The translations under genes and the position numbers were made by a program. A stretch of DNA of 64,000 nucleotides from VRUE01 sp963837695. GTDB taxonomy: Bacteria > Actinomycetota > Thermoleophilia > Solirubrobacterales > 70-9. The notes beneath the pieces are model-generated. The model saw only the letters and a list, made by a program, of their open reading frames with translations. It was not told where the DNA came from and did no database searches. Shown piece after piece: positions 51,301 through 59,485 of this stretch (positions are counted from its first letter, which is position 1; each line of letters begins with the position of its first letter). The stretch lies in NCBI GenBank assembly GCA_963837695.1, contig CAWINZ010000001.1, positions 119,532-183,531 on the forward strand, written 5' to 3'.

Positions 51301-53698
51301 TGGGGGGCCACTCGCCCAGGGGCTCGGGTGTGGGGGCGGGCTCCTCAGAGAGGGAGCCGCTCGCGTGTCGGGTCCACTGGGCGTCCTCTTCGTCTGGGCG
51401 GGAGTGGACCGCGATCTCGCGATTGCCCTGCTCATCTGGGCCTGAGACCGAGACCTGGATCGCCACAGCACCCTGCTCGGGCAAGAGGAGGGGCGCTGCC
51501 AGGGTGAGCTCGGCGACCGTCTGGGCGCCGAGCTCCTCGGCTGCCTTCAGGGCCAACTCCAAAAAGGCGGTGCCGGGCAAAAGGACGTTCTCGCCGACCG
51601 CGTGGTCTGCCAACCAGGGATGGGTGGCGAGGGAGATCCGCCCGGTCAGGGTGAGTCCCTCCCCGTCTGGGTCCTCGATCGCGGCACTGAGCAGCGGGTG
51701 TCCTGTGGCGGTGAGGCCGATCGCGCTCGCGTCTGTCGCTCCCTGGCCCGATGTGAGCCAGTAGCGCTTGCGCTGGAAGGGGTAGGTGGGCAGCGGTACC
51801 CGCTTGGCGCTCGTGCCTTTGAAGAAGGCCTGCCACTCGACCTCGATGCCCTGGGCGTGAGCCTCGGCGAGGGAGAGGGCAAAGCGACGGGGCTCGTCCT
51901 CTTCGCGTTTGAGGGTGAACAGCAGGGTCGCCTCGGTGGGGTCGGTGAGGACCTCCTCGAAGGTCTCCTCGACGCCGAAGGCGAGCACGGGATGGGGGCC
52001 GATCTCGATCAAGGCACGTCTGCCGGCCTCGAGTTGGGCGCGGATGACAGGCTCCAGGAGGACCGTCTTCCTGAGGTTTCTGTACCAGTACTCGGGACCG
52101 AGCTGCTCTCCTTCGATCTGCTCGGCGGTGACGGTGGAGATCAGGGGGATCTCGGTCGCCTTGGGACTGATCGGGGCGAAGGCCTCTTCGAGCTCGTCTT
52201 TCAGCTCCTCGATCTGGGCCGAGTGGGCGGCGTAGTCGACGGCTATCGGCTTTGCCCTGACCCCTTCTGCCTCAAAGCCCCGCTCCAGTTCTGCCAAGGC
52301 CTCGGGGTCCCCCGAGAGCACCAGGGAGGCGGGGCCGTTGATCGCGGCGAGCGATACGCGCTCGCCGTAGGGCTCTGTGTGAGAGGGAAGCTCCTCTGCC
52401 CTCAAGGAGACCGAGAGCATCCCTCCCTTGCCGGCGATCTTCGCCATCGCCTGAGCGCGCTTGGCGATGATCAGGGCCGCATCCTCGAGCGTCAGGGCAC
52501 CGGCTATGTGGGCGGCGGCAATCTCTCCCTGGGAGTGCCCGATCAACGCCGCGGGCTCGACCCCGCATTCGCGCCACAGCCTGGTCAGGGAGACCATCAC
52601 CGCAAAGAGCGCGGGCTGGACGATGTCGAGGCGGGTGAGCCACTCACCCTGCTCTTCTCTCAATACCTCCCGGAGAGACCAATCGACATGAGGGGCCAGC
52701 GCCTCTTCGCACTCGCTGATGTGGCGGTCAAAGGGCGCTGAGGCATCGAGCAGGCCGGTGGACATCCCGACTGCCTGTGCTCCCTGGCCTGGGAAGAGGA
52801 AGATCGGGCGCTGCTCGGTGCGGGCCCGGCCCCTGGCGATGCTCTGGCTCTCTTTGCCATCTGCCAGGGCCCCCAGGGAGGTGAGCAGCTCCTCTCTGTC
52901 TGCTCCCAATGCAACTGCCCTGTGCTCGAAGATAGAGCGGGTGGTGGTGAGGGAGAAGGCGACGTCGGTGGGGTCGAGCCCGGGGTTGTCTTTGAGCTGG
53001 GCCACGAGGCGCTCTGCCATCTCGGCCAGGGCGGGCTCGGTCTTGGCTGAGAGGGCCAGGGGGATCAGGGTGCCGAGGGGCTGCGCCGCCGGCGCCTCTC
53101 CCCCCTCCACCTCGCCGCTCTCACCGGGCAGCGGCTCAAGATCTGGCGCCTCCTCCAAGATCACGTGGGCGTTGGTGCCGCTGATGCCAAAGGAGGAGAC
53201 GCCGGCCCGCCTCGGCGCTCCGTTTGGCTCCCAGGGGAGCTGCTCTGTGAGCAGCTCTATCTGCCCCGAGGCCCACTCGACTTTGGAGGAGGGGGCATCG
53301 ACGTGCAGGGTCTTTGGCAAGACCCTGCGCCGCATCGCTTCGACCATCTTGATCGTGCCGCCGACCCCTGCCGCTGCCTGGGTGTGGCCGATGTTTGACT
53401 TGAGCGAGCCCAGGCGCAGGGGCTCCTCTCGGTCTTGGCCATAGGTGGCCAAGAGGGCTCCCGCCTCGATCGGGTCCCCCAGGGTGGTGCCGGTGCCGTG
53501 GCCCTCGACCACATCGACGTCTTTTGGCTCAAGGCGGGCGTTTGCCAGGGCCTGTCTGATCACCCGCTCCTGAGAGGGACCGTTGGGGGCGGTGAGGCCG
53601 TTTGAGGCGCCGTCTTGGTTTACCGCCGAGCCCTTGATCAGGGCCAGTACCTCGTGGCCGTTGCGCTCGGCCTCAGAGAGGCGCTCCAAGACGAGCAC
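47885..53698 (-). CDS. Type I PKS, fragment of the upstream subunit (KS3 end, AT3-DH3-ER3-KR3-ACP3, KS4 start)
   Basis: Open stretch of 1937 codons containing most of module M3 and the first part of KS4. The first listed start (MLVLERLSEAER) is internal to KS3, so this is not a true translation start. The C-terminal end, after VIHQRYAGFG, is lost to an indel near 47910. Within the ER segment the frame is wrong between about 50312 and 50160, although both ends are in frame. It belongs to the same gene as the neighbouring PKS fragments. Confidence 0.85.
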   Translation of the reverse strand: MLVLERLSEAERNGHEVLALIKGSAVNQDGASNGLTAPNGPSQERVIRQALANARLEPKDVDVVEGHGTGTTLGDPIEAGALLATYGQDREEPLRLGSLKSNIGHTQAAAGVGGTIKMVEAMRRRVLPKTLHVDAPSSKVEWASGQIELLTEQLPWEPNGAPRRAGVSSFGISGTNAHVILEEAPDLEPLPGESGEVEGGEAPAAQPLGTLIPLALSAKTEPALAEMAERLVAQLKDNPGLDPTDVAFSLTTTRSIFEHRAVALGADREELLTSLGALADGKESQSIARGRARTEQRPIFLFPGQGAQAVGMSTGLLDASAPFDRHISECEEALAPHVDWSLREVLREEQGEWLTRLDIVQPALFAVMVSLTRLWRECGVEPAALIGHSQGEIAAAHIAGALTLEDAALIIAKRAQAMAKIAGKGGMLSVSLRAEELPSHTEPYGERVSLAAINGPASLVLSGDPEALAELERGFEAEGVRAKPIAVDYAAHSAQIEELKDELEEAFAPISPKATEIPLISTVTAEQIEGEQLGPEYWYRNLRKTVLLEPVIRAQLEAGRRALIEIGPHPVLAFGVEETFEEVLTDPTEATLLFTLKREEDEPRRFALSLAEAHAQGIEVEWQAFFKGTSAKRVPLPTYPFQRKRYWLTSGQGATDASAIGLTATGHPLLSAAIEDPDGEGLTLTGRISLATHPWLADHAVGENVLLPGTAFLELALKAAEELGAQTVAELTLAAPLLLPEQGAVAIQVSVSGPDEQGNREIAVHSRPDEEDAQWTRHASGSLSEEPAPTPEPLGEWPPTGAEPLELDYLYDVLAEMGLRYGPAFQGLTAAWKAGDEIYVEASLPEEQASQAQSFAIHPALLDAALHGIGLGKGREGGGAMLPFSWSGVSLHAEGPKELRAQITERAEGEISLELTDASGAPLASARSLSLRPFDSAAAQAGRPRGTELLALDWQSVELGEGNEQADTETLQIKATGEGADAAREATEQALAAIQAHLADPDSTSRLTFITTGAMAVKGEESPDPATAALWGLVRSAASEHPGRFALIDTDGSKASDAVFDAALALGAEEPQLALREGAALVARAMPLEKAGGSLVPPSSGPWRLDAPGRGSIEGLALVPHPVVTEPLGPTRGADPDARRRAQLPRSTDGPGRRGTRRRGARRRGRRGRRRGRLPRSRTSPPAIAVFGMIPLAFAPLATSERELLVPIPASWSFEQAASVPIVFSTALYGLRDLAGLKAGEKVLIHAGAGGVGIAAVQLAHHFGAEVFATASPSKWEVLKEAGLDPDHIASSRDLEFKQKFLDTTGGEGVDVVLNSLAGEFVDASLELLPRGGRFLEMGKTDIRDPERLAGEHEGVTYMPFDTVEAGPGRIGEILDDILALFECGALETPAAEELGPAPGPRSLPSPREGRNVGKVVLTAPRALDPERTILITGATGGLGSLLAKHLAEHHGAHHLLLVSRSGPEAEGAKELAEDLRALGAEAEIAACDAADREALQELLAQVPAEHPLGAIFHCAGTLADATVESLDPESLEKVFAPKADAAWHLHELSRDSDLGAFVLYSSAAGTLGGPGQGNYAAANVFCDALAQKRRAEGLAASSIAWGLWQQESAMTSGLGEGDLARMRRSGMKPISAEQGLAFLDAALAADPPTAFAVPLDRGALRTLASAGTLPPLFSGLVRAPRRRGPSGSLGAKLATLPEPEHEGHVLELVRAEVAAVLGHTSARDVDPAKAFQELGFDSLAAVELRNRLSAATGLRLSATAVFDHPNAAALATHLLAEASASGPARALAVRATASEEPIAIVGMACRYPGTVASPQELWRLVSEGADGITELPRDRGWDTERLYDPDPDNPGTSYAREGGFLAEAADFDAEFFAIAPREALAMDPQQRLLLESSWEALESAGIDPASLRGEPVGVFAGVIHQRYAGFGAASEARAIR
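49440..50450 (-). pseudogene. Enoylreductase domain cassette of M3 with three single-base insertions (as sequenced)
   Basis: The ER starts in frame (WRLDAPGRGSIEGLALVP), shifts at a GGGG run (50309-50312, plus strand) and continues in the second frame as EVRIQMRAAGLNFREVLTVL. It shifts again near 50175-50185 and returns to the original frame near 50155-50160 at AVFGMIPLAFAPL. Removing one base at each of the three sites gives a continuous, normal ER: EPLGPLEVRIQ at the first and VEDLAPGDAVFGMI across the other two. Sequencing error is as likely as true damage. Confidence 0.6.
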
Positions 53699-54123
53699 GC
53701 CGACTCCCTCTGACCAGGCCGACTCCGTCGGCTGCCTCGGCGAAGGACTTCAGCGCCCGTCTGGGGCGAGGCCGCGTTGGCGGGAGAACTCGACGAAGAC
53801 CCCGGGGTCGCCAGGGTGGTGACTCCACCGGCCAGGGCGAGGGTGCACTCGCCCTCTCTGAGGGCCTGGGAGGCGAGGTGCATCGCGACAAGCGAGGAGG
53901 AGCAGGCGGTGTCGACGATGATCGCCGGACCCTCGAGGCCGAGGGTGTATGCGACCCGGCCCGAGACGATGCTGGAGGTCGACCCCGCCGCCGGCCCGTA
54001 GTCCTGATACATGACTCCCGCGAAGACCCCGACGGGCTTCCCGCGCAGCGAGGCGGGGTCGATCCCGGCCTCCTCGAGCGCCTCCCAGCTCGATTCGAGC
54101 AAGAGGCGCTGCTGGGGGTCCAT
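53638..54123 (-). CDS. KS3 N-terminal/middle fragment of the upstream PKS gene
   Basis: In-frame KS sequence runs from about 54280 to 53812 (MDPQQRLLLESSWEALEEAG, TACSSSLVAMHLASQALREG, GGVTTLATPG) and then leaves frame. Against M2/M1, the stretch 53700-53815 has one extra base (caggccgactcc) and two missing bases (gacttcagcg; gaccccgggg). Upstream, at 54280-54290, one extra base breaks the join with ACP2. It belongs to the interrupted PKS gene and is not a separate gene. Confidence 0.6.
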   Translation of the reverse strand: MDPQQRLLLESSWEALEEAGIDPASLRGKPVGVFAGVMYQDYGPAAGSTSSIVSGRVAYTLGLEGPAIIVDTACSSSLVAMHLASQALREGECTLALAGGVTTLATPGSSSSSPANAASPQTGAEVLRRGSRRSRPGQRESACSSWSASLRPSATATRYWP

Positions 54124-54235
54124 CGCCAGGGCCTCGCGCGGGGCGATGGCGAAGAACTCGGCGTCGAAGTCGGCGGCCTCGGCGAGGAAGCCGCCCTCGC
54201 GCGCGTAGGAGGTGCCGGGATTGTCGGGGTCTGGG

Positions 54236-57200
54236 TCATAGAGGCGCTCGGTGTCCCAGCCGCGGTCTGCGGGGAACTCGGTCGATCCCGTCGGCGCCCT
54301 CGCTGACCAGCTGCCAGAGCTCTTGCGGGGGAGGCGACCCTGTCCCGGGGTAGCGACAGGCCATGCCGACGATCGCGATCGGCTCCTCAGAGGCGGTGGC
54401 GCGCACGGCGAGCGCCCTGGCGGGGCCGCTCGCGCTCGCCTCGGCCAACAGGTGGGTGGCCAGGGCGGCGGCGTTGGGGTGGTCGAAGACGGCGGTGGCG
54501 CTGAGGCGCAGACCGGTGGCGGCGCTCAGGCGGTTGCGCAGCTCGACCGCGGCGAGGGAGTCAAAGCCGTGCTCTTGGAAGGCCTTGGCGGGATCGACGT
54601 CTCTGGCGGAGGTGTGGCCGAGCACCGCGGCGACCTCTGCCCGGACCAACTCCAAGACATGGCCCTCGTGCTCTGGCTCTGGCAGGGTGGCGAGCTTTGC
54701 CCCCAGTGAGCCCGAGGGCCCGCGGCGGCGCGGGGCCCTGACCAGGCCGCTGAAGAGGGGCGGCAGGGTGCCGGCGGAGGCGAGGGTGCGCAGGGCGCCT
54801 CGGTCCAGCGGGACCGCGAAGGCGGTCGGGGGATCGGCGGCGAGGGCGGCGTCGAGGAAAGCCAGGCCCTGCTCCGCGGAGATCGGCTTCATGCCCGAAC
54901 GGCGCATCCGTGCCAGGTCGCCCTCACCGAGGCCCGAAGTCATCGCGCTCTCTTGCTGCCAAAGGCCCCAGGCGATCGAGCTGGCCGCGAGGCCTTCGGC
55001 GCGGCGCTTTTGGGCGAGGGCGTCGCAGAAGACGTTGGCGGCGGCGTAGTTGCCCTGGCCGGGACCGCCGAGGGTGCCCGCGGCCGAGGAGTAGAGGACG
55101 AAGGCGCCGAGGTCTGAGTCGCGGCTCAGCTCGTGCAGGTGCCAGGCGGCGTCTGCCTTGGGGGCAAAGACCTTCTCCAGGCTCTCTGGGTCGAGCGACT
55201 CGACGGTGGCGTCGGCAAGCGTGCCGGCGCAGTGGAAGATCGCGCCGAGGGGATGCTCGGCGGGGACCTGGGCGAGGAGCTCTTGGAGAGCCTCGCGGTC
55301 GGCTGCATCACAAGCGGCGATCTCGGCCTCAGCGCCCAGTGCCCGCAGATCTTCGGCCAGCTCCTTTGCCCCCTCGGCCTCTGGGCCGCTGCGACTGACC
55401 AAGAGCAGGTGGTGGGCGCCGTGGTGCTCGGCGAGGTGTTTGGCAAGGAGCGAGCCCAGGCCACCGGTGGCGCCGGTGATCAGGATCGTGCGCTCGGGGT
55501 CCAGCCCGGGGCGCTCCTCCTCTGCGTCCCCCTTCTCGATCGAGGCCAGGCGCGCCACCAGCGCAGCGCCCTCGCGCAGGGCGAGCTGGGGCTCCTCGGC
55601 ACCGAGCGCCAGGGCGGCATCAAAGACAGCGTCTGATGCCTTTGAGCCGTCGGTGTCGATCAGCGCGAAGCGGCCGGGGTGCTCTGAGGCGGCCGAGCGC
55701 ACCAGGCCCCAGAGGGCTGCCGTGGCGGGGTCTGGGGACTCTTCGCCTTTGACCGCCATCGCGCCGGTGGTGATGAAGGTGAGGCGGGAGGTGGAGTCGG
55801 GGTCGGCGAGGTGGGCCTGGATCGCCGCGAGGGCCTGCTCGGTCGCCTCGCGGGCGGCATCGGCGCCCTCGCCGGTTGCCTTGATCTGCAGCGTCTCGGT
55901 ATCGGCCTGTTCATTCCCCTCGCCCAGCTCGACGCTTTGCCAGTCGAGCGCCAAGAGCTCTGTCCCCCGCGGCCTCCCCGCCTGGGCTGCGGCGGAGTCA
56001 AAGGGACGCAGGGAGAGGGAGCGGGCGCTCGCCAGGGGGGCCCCCGATGCGTCGGTGAGCTCGAGTGAGATCTCGCCTTCGGCGCGCTCTGTGATCTGCG
56101 CCCGCAGCTCTTTGGGGCCTTCGGCATGAAGCGATACGCCACTCCAGGAGAAGGGCAGCATCGCCCCCCCGCCCTCGCGGCCCTTGCCCAACCCGATCCC
56201 GTGCAAAGCGGCGTCGAGCAGCGCCGGGTGGATCGCAAAGCTCTGGGCCTGGGAGGCCTGCTCCTCGGGCAGGGAGGCCTCGACATAGATCTCATCCCCC
56301 GCCTTCCAGGCGGCGGTGAGACCTTGGAAGGCGGGCCCGTATCTGAGGCCCATCTCGGCAAGGACGTCATAGAGGTAGTCGAGCTCCAGGGGCTCTGCTC
56401 CGGTGGGGGGCCACTCGCCCAGGGGCTCGGGTGTGGGGGCGGGCTCCTCAGAGAGGGAGCCGCTCGCGTGTCGGGTCCACTGGGCGTCCTCTTCGTCTGG
56501 GCGGGAGTGGACCGCGATCTCGCGATTGCCCTGCTCATCTGGGCCTGAGACCGAGACCTGGATCGCCACAGCACCCTGCTCGGGCAAGAGGAGGGGCGCT
56601 GCCAGGGTGAGCTCGGCGACCGTCTGGGCGCCGAGCTCCTCGGCTGCCTTCAGGGCCAACTCCAAAAAGGCGGTGCCGGGCAAAAGGACGTTCTCGCCGA
56701 CCGCGTGGTCTGCCAACCAGGGATGGGTGGCGAGGGAGATCCGCCCGGTCAGGGTGAGTCCCTCCCCGTCTGGGTCCTCGATCGCGGCACTGAGCAGCGG
56801 GTGTCCTGTGGCGGTGAGGCCGATCGCGCTCGCGTCTGTCGCTCCCTGGCCCGATGTGAGCCAGTAGCGCTTGCGCTGGAAGGGGTAGGTGGGCAGCGGT
56901 ACCCGCTTGGCGCTCGTGCCTTTGAAGAAGGCCTGCCAGTCTGGCCTTGCCCCGGCTGCGTGGGCGTGGGCGACCGCGGTTTGGATCGCTCCCTGCTCTG
57001 CGCGTCCCTCGCGCAGGGTGGGGACGAAGGTCGCCCCTGCCTCCTCGCCCAGGGCCTCTTGGGCCAGCGCCGAGAGAACGGGGTCTGGGCCCAGCTCGAT
57101 GAAGGTGGCGGCGCCCTGGGCCGCCAGGGTCTCGGCGGTGTCTTTGAAGCGCACCGGCTCGCGTGCCTGGCGCACCCAGTAGGCGGGGTCTGTGGCCTGC

Positions 57201-57868
57201 TCTTCGGTGAGCGTCTCTCCGGTCAGGTTGGAGACGATCGCTGTCTGGGGGGCTTTGAAGTCCAGTGTCTCGCAGAGCTCTGTGAACTCCTCGAGCATCG
57301 GCTCGATCAGGGGCGAGTGGAAGGCGTGGGATACGGCCAGGCGCTTGGTCTTTTTGCCTTTGTCTTGCCACAGGGAGCAGATCTCCTCCACTGCGGCCTC
57401 TTTGCCTGAGATCACAGTCGAGGTGGGTGCGTTGATCGCGGCGATCGAGAGCTCTTGCTCTTTGCCCTCGATCGATTCGGTGAGCTCGAGCTCTGTGGCC
57501 TCGATCGCCGCCATCGCGCCGCCCTTTGGCAGGGCGCCCATCAGGGCGCCCCTGGCGGTTATGAGCCTGGCCGCGTCGGGGAGGTCAAGGACGCCGGATA
57601 TGTGGGCGGCGGCGATCTCCCCTACCGAGTGCCCGGCGAGCAGCTCTGGCTTCAGCCCGCGCTTTGCCAGTGCCTCGTGCAGGGCCACCTCGATCCCAAA
57701 GAGGGCGGGTTGGGCGTAGGTGGTGTCATCGAGGCGTGCCTTTGCCTTTTTGCCCTTGGCGAAGAGGACCTCTTGGAGGGGTGTGTCGAGGTGGCGGTCG
57801 AGCTCTTTGCAGACCGAGTCGAAGGATTGCCTGAAATCGGGGTCGCTCTCATAGAGCTCTTTGCCCAT
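54236..57868 (-). CDS. Type I PKS, fragment of the upstream subunit (AT2-DH2-KR2-ACP2)
   Basis: 1210 codons from an internal methionine (MGKELYESDPDF). PKS sequence is in frame upstream to about 58160 but without a start codon. Contains AT2 with GHSVGE and HAFH (malonyl), DH2, KR2 (TGATGGLG, GNYAAAN), ACP2 (HGFDSLAAVEL) and the first residues of KS3. It ends out of frame after VSEGADGI at 54280. It joins the neighbouring fragments of the same gene. Confidence 0.83.
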   Translation of the reverse strand: MGKELYESDPDFRQSFDSVCKELDRHLDTPLQEVLFAKGKKAKARLDDTTYAQPALFGIEVALHEALAKRGLKPELLAGHSVGEIAAAHISGVLDLPDAARLITARGALMGALPKGGAMAAIEATELELTESIEGKEQELSIAAINAPTSTVISGKEAAVEEICSLWQDKGKKTKRLAVSHAFHSPLIEPMLEEFTELCETLDFKAPQTAIVSNLTGETLTEEQATDPAYWVRQAREPVRFKDTAETLAAQGAATFIELGPDPVLSALAQEALGEEAGATFVPTLREGRAEQGAIQTAVAHAHAAGARPDWQAFFKGTSAKRVPLPTYPFQRKRYWLTSGQGATDASAIGLTATGHPLLSAAIEDPDGEGLTLTGRISLATHPWLADHAVGENVLLPGTAFLELALKAAEELGAQTVAELTLAAPLLLPEQGAVAIQVSVSGPDEQGNREIAVHSRPDEEDAQWTRHASGSLSEEPAPTPEPLGEWPPTGAEPLELDYLYDVLAEMGLRYGPAFQGLTAAWKAGDEIYVEASLPEEQASQAQSFAIHPALLDAALHGIGLGKGREGGGAMLPFSWSGVSLHAEGPKELRAQITERAEGEISLELTDASGAPLASARSLSLRPFDSAAAQAGRPRGTELLALDWQSVELGEGNEQADTETLQIKATGEGADAAREATEQALAAIQAHLADPDSTSRLTFITTGAMAVKGEESPDPATAALWGLVRSAASEHPGRFALIDTDGSKASDAVFDAALALGAEEPQLALREGAALVARLASIEKGDAEEERPGLDPERTILITGATGGLGSLLAKHLAEHHGAHHLLLVSRSGPEAEGAKELAEDLRALGAEAEIAACDAADREALQELLAQVPAEHPLGAIFHCAGTLADATVESLDPESLEKVFAPKADAAWHLHELSRDSDLGAFVLYSSAAGTLGGPGQGNYAAANVFCDALAQKRRAEGLAASSIAWGLWQQESAMTSGLGEGDLARMRRSGMKPISAEQGLAFLDAALAADPPTAFAVPLDRGALRTLASAGTLPPLFSGLVRAPRRRGPSGSLGAKLATLPEPEHEGHVLELVRAEVAAVLGHTSARDVDPAKAFQEHGFDSLAAVELRNRLSAATGLRLSATAVFDHPNAAALATHLLAEASASGPARALAVRATASEEPIAIVGMACRYPGTGSPPPQELWQLVSEGADGIDRVPRRPRLGHRAPL

Positions 57869-59485
57869 GCCAAGGCGCTGGGCGCCCTGGCCGGTGAGCA
57901 GGTAGGCGAGCTTTCCCTCCCTTGCGCGGGCGCTGATTACGTTCGGGGAGGGCTCGCCATCTGCCAGGGCCCCCAGGGAGGCGAACAGCTCCTCGCTGCT
58001 CTCTCCAAATGCAACTGCCCTGTGCTCGAAGGAAGAGCGGGTGGTGGTGAGGGAGAAGGCGACGTCGGTGGGGTCGAGCCCGGGGTTGTCTTTGAGCTGG
58101 GTGATGAGACGGGATGCGGCCTCTTGCAGGGCGGGCTCTGTCTTGGCCGAGAGGGTGAGGGGGACCGGGCCCTGAGCGGCTCCTCGAAGGAGGCGCCCGG
58201 GTCATCCCCTGTTTCCCGGCTGCTCCGCCGGGAGCGGCTCCGGCGCCTCCTCCAAGATCACGTGGGCGTTGGTGCCGCTGATGCCAAAGGAGGAGACGCC
58301 GGCCCGCCTCGGCGCTCCGTTTGGCTCCCAGGGGAGCTGCTCTGTGAGCAGCTCTATCTGCCCCGAGGCCCACTCGACTTTGGAGGAGGGGGCATCGACG
58401 TGCAGGGTCTTTGGCAAGACCCTGCGCCGCATCGCTTCGACCATCTTGATCGTGCCCGCGACCCCTGCCGCTGCCTGGGTGTGGCCGATGTTTGACTTGA
58501 GCGAGCCCAGGCGCAGGGGCTCCTCTCGGTCTTGGCCATAGGTGGCCAAGAGGGCTCCCGCCTCGATCGGGTCCCCCAGGGTGGTGCCGGTGCCGTGGCC
58601 CTCGACCACATCGACGTCTTTTGGCTCAAGGCGGGCGTTTGCCAGGGCCTGTCTGATCACCCGCTCCTGAGAGGGACCGTTGGGGGCGGTGAGGCCGTTT
58701 GAGGCGCCGTCTTGGTTTACCGCCGAGCCCTTGATCAGGGCCAGTACCTCGTGGCCGTTGCGCTCGGCCTCAGAGAGGCGCTCCAAGACGAGCACGCCGA
58801 CTCCCTCTGACCAGGCGACTCCGTCGGCTGCCTCGGCGAAGGACTTCGAGCGCCCGTCGGGGGCGAGGCCGCGTTGGCGGGAGAACTCGACGAAGACGCC
58901 CGGTGTCGCCAGGGTGGTGACTCCACCGGCCAGGGCGAGGTTGCACTCGCCCCCTCTGAGGGCCTGGGAGGCGAGGTGCATCGCGACCAGCGAGGAGGAG
59001 CAGGCGGTGTCGACGGTGATCGCCGGGCCCTCGAGGCCGAGGGTGTATGCGACCCGGCCCGAGACGATGCTGGAGGTCGACCCCGCCGCCGGCCCGTAGT
59101 CCTGATACATGACTCCCGCGAAGACCCCGACGGGCTTCCCGCGCAGCGAGGCGGGGTCGATCCCGGCCTCCTCGAGCGCCTCCCAGCTCGATTCGAGCAA
59201 GAGGCGCTGCTGGGGGTCCATCGCCAGGGCCTCGCGCGGGGCGATGGCGAAGAACTCGGCGTCGAAGTCGGCGGCCTCGGCGAGGAAGCCGCCCGCGCGC
59301 GCGTAGGAGGTGCCGGGATTGTCGGGGTCTGGGTCATAGAGGCGCTCGGTGTCCCAGCCGCGGTCTGCGGGGAACTCGGTGATGCCGTCGGCGCCCTCGC
59401 TGACCAGGCGCCAGAGCTCTTGGGGGGAGGCGACTGTCCCGGGGTAGCGACAGGCCATGCCGACGATCGCGATCGGCTCCTCAGA
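54460..59485 (-). other. PKS module M2 (KS-AT-DH-KR-ACP)
   Basis: KS2 59485-58250 is intact with TACSSS. The KS-AT linker has two frame breaks at 58150-58215. AT2 57920-56950 with GHSVGE and HAFH. DH2 56800-55960 with HAVGENVLLPG. KR2 55505-54950. ACP2 54690-54460. Predicted malonate extension with a double bond. It is nearly a copy of M1 with a period of about 5.09 kb. Confidence 0.85.

Larger units (their letters stand above)
48380..54390 (-). other. PKS module M3 (KS-AT-DH-ER-KR-ACP), the only ER module in view
   Basis: KS3 54390-53160, with frame breaks near 54280 and 53700-53812. AT3 52810-51880 with GHSQGE and YAAH. DH3 51700-50860 with HAVGENVLLPG and LLDAALHG. ER3 50440-49450 with LKAGEKVLIHAGAGGVGIAA (NADPH loop) and GLNFREVLTVLG. 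KR3 49430-48880 with TGATGGLG, LYSS and GNYAAAN. ACP3 48590-48380. Full reduction is predicted if the ER is functional. The ER cassette (49431-50450) replaces a 48-bp linker of M2, with near-identical DNA on both sides. Confidence 0.85.

Noticed and set aside
54320..54350. Another frame break at the start of KS3 (tgcgggggaggcgaccctgt)
   Set aside because: The indels relative to M2 sum to a whole codon; the frame is kept and only a few residues change.
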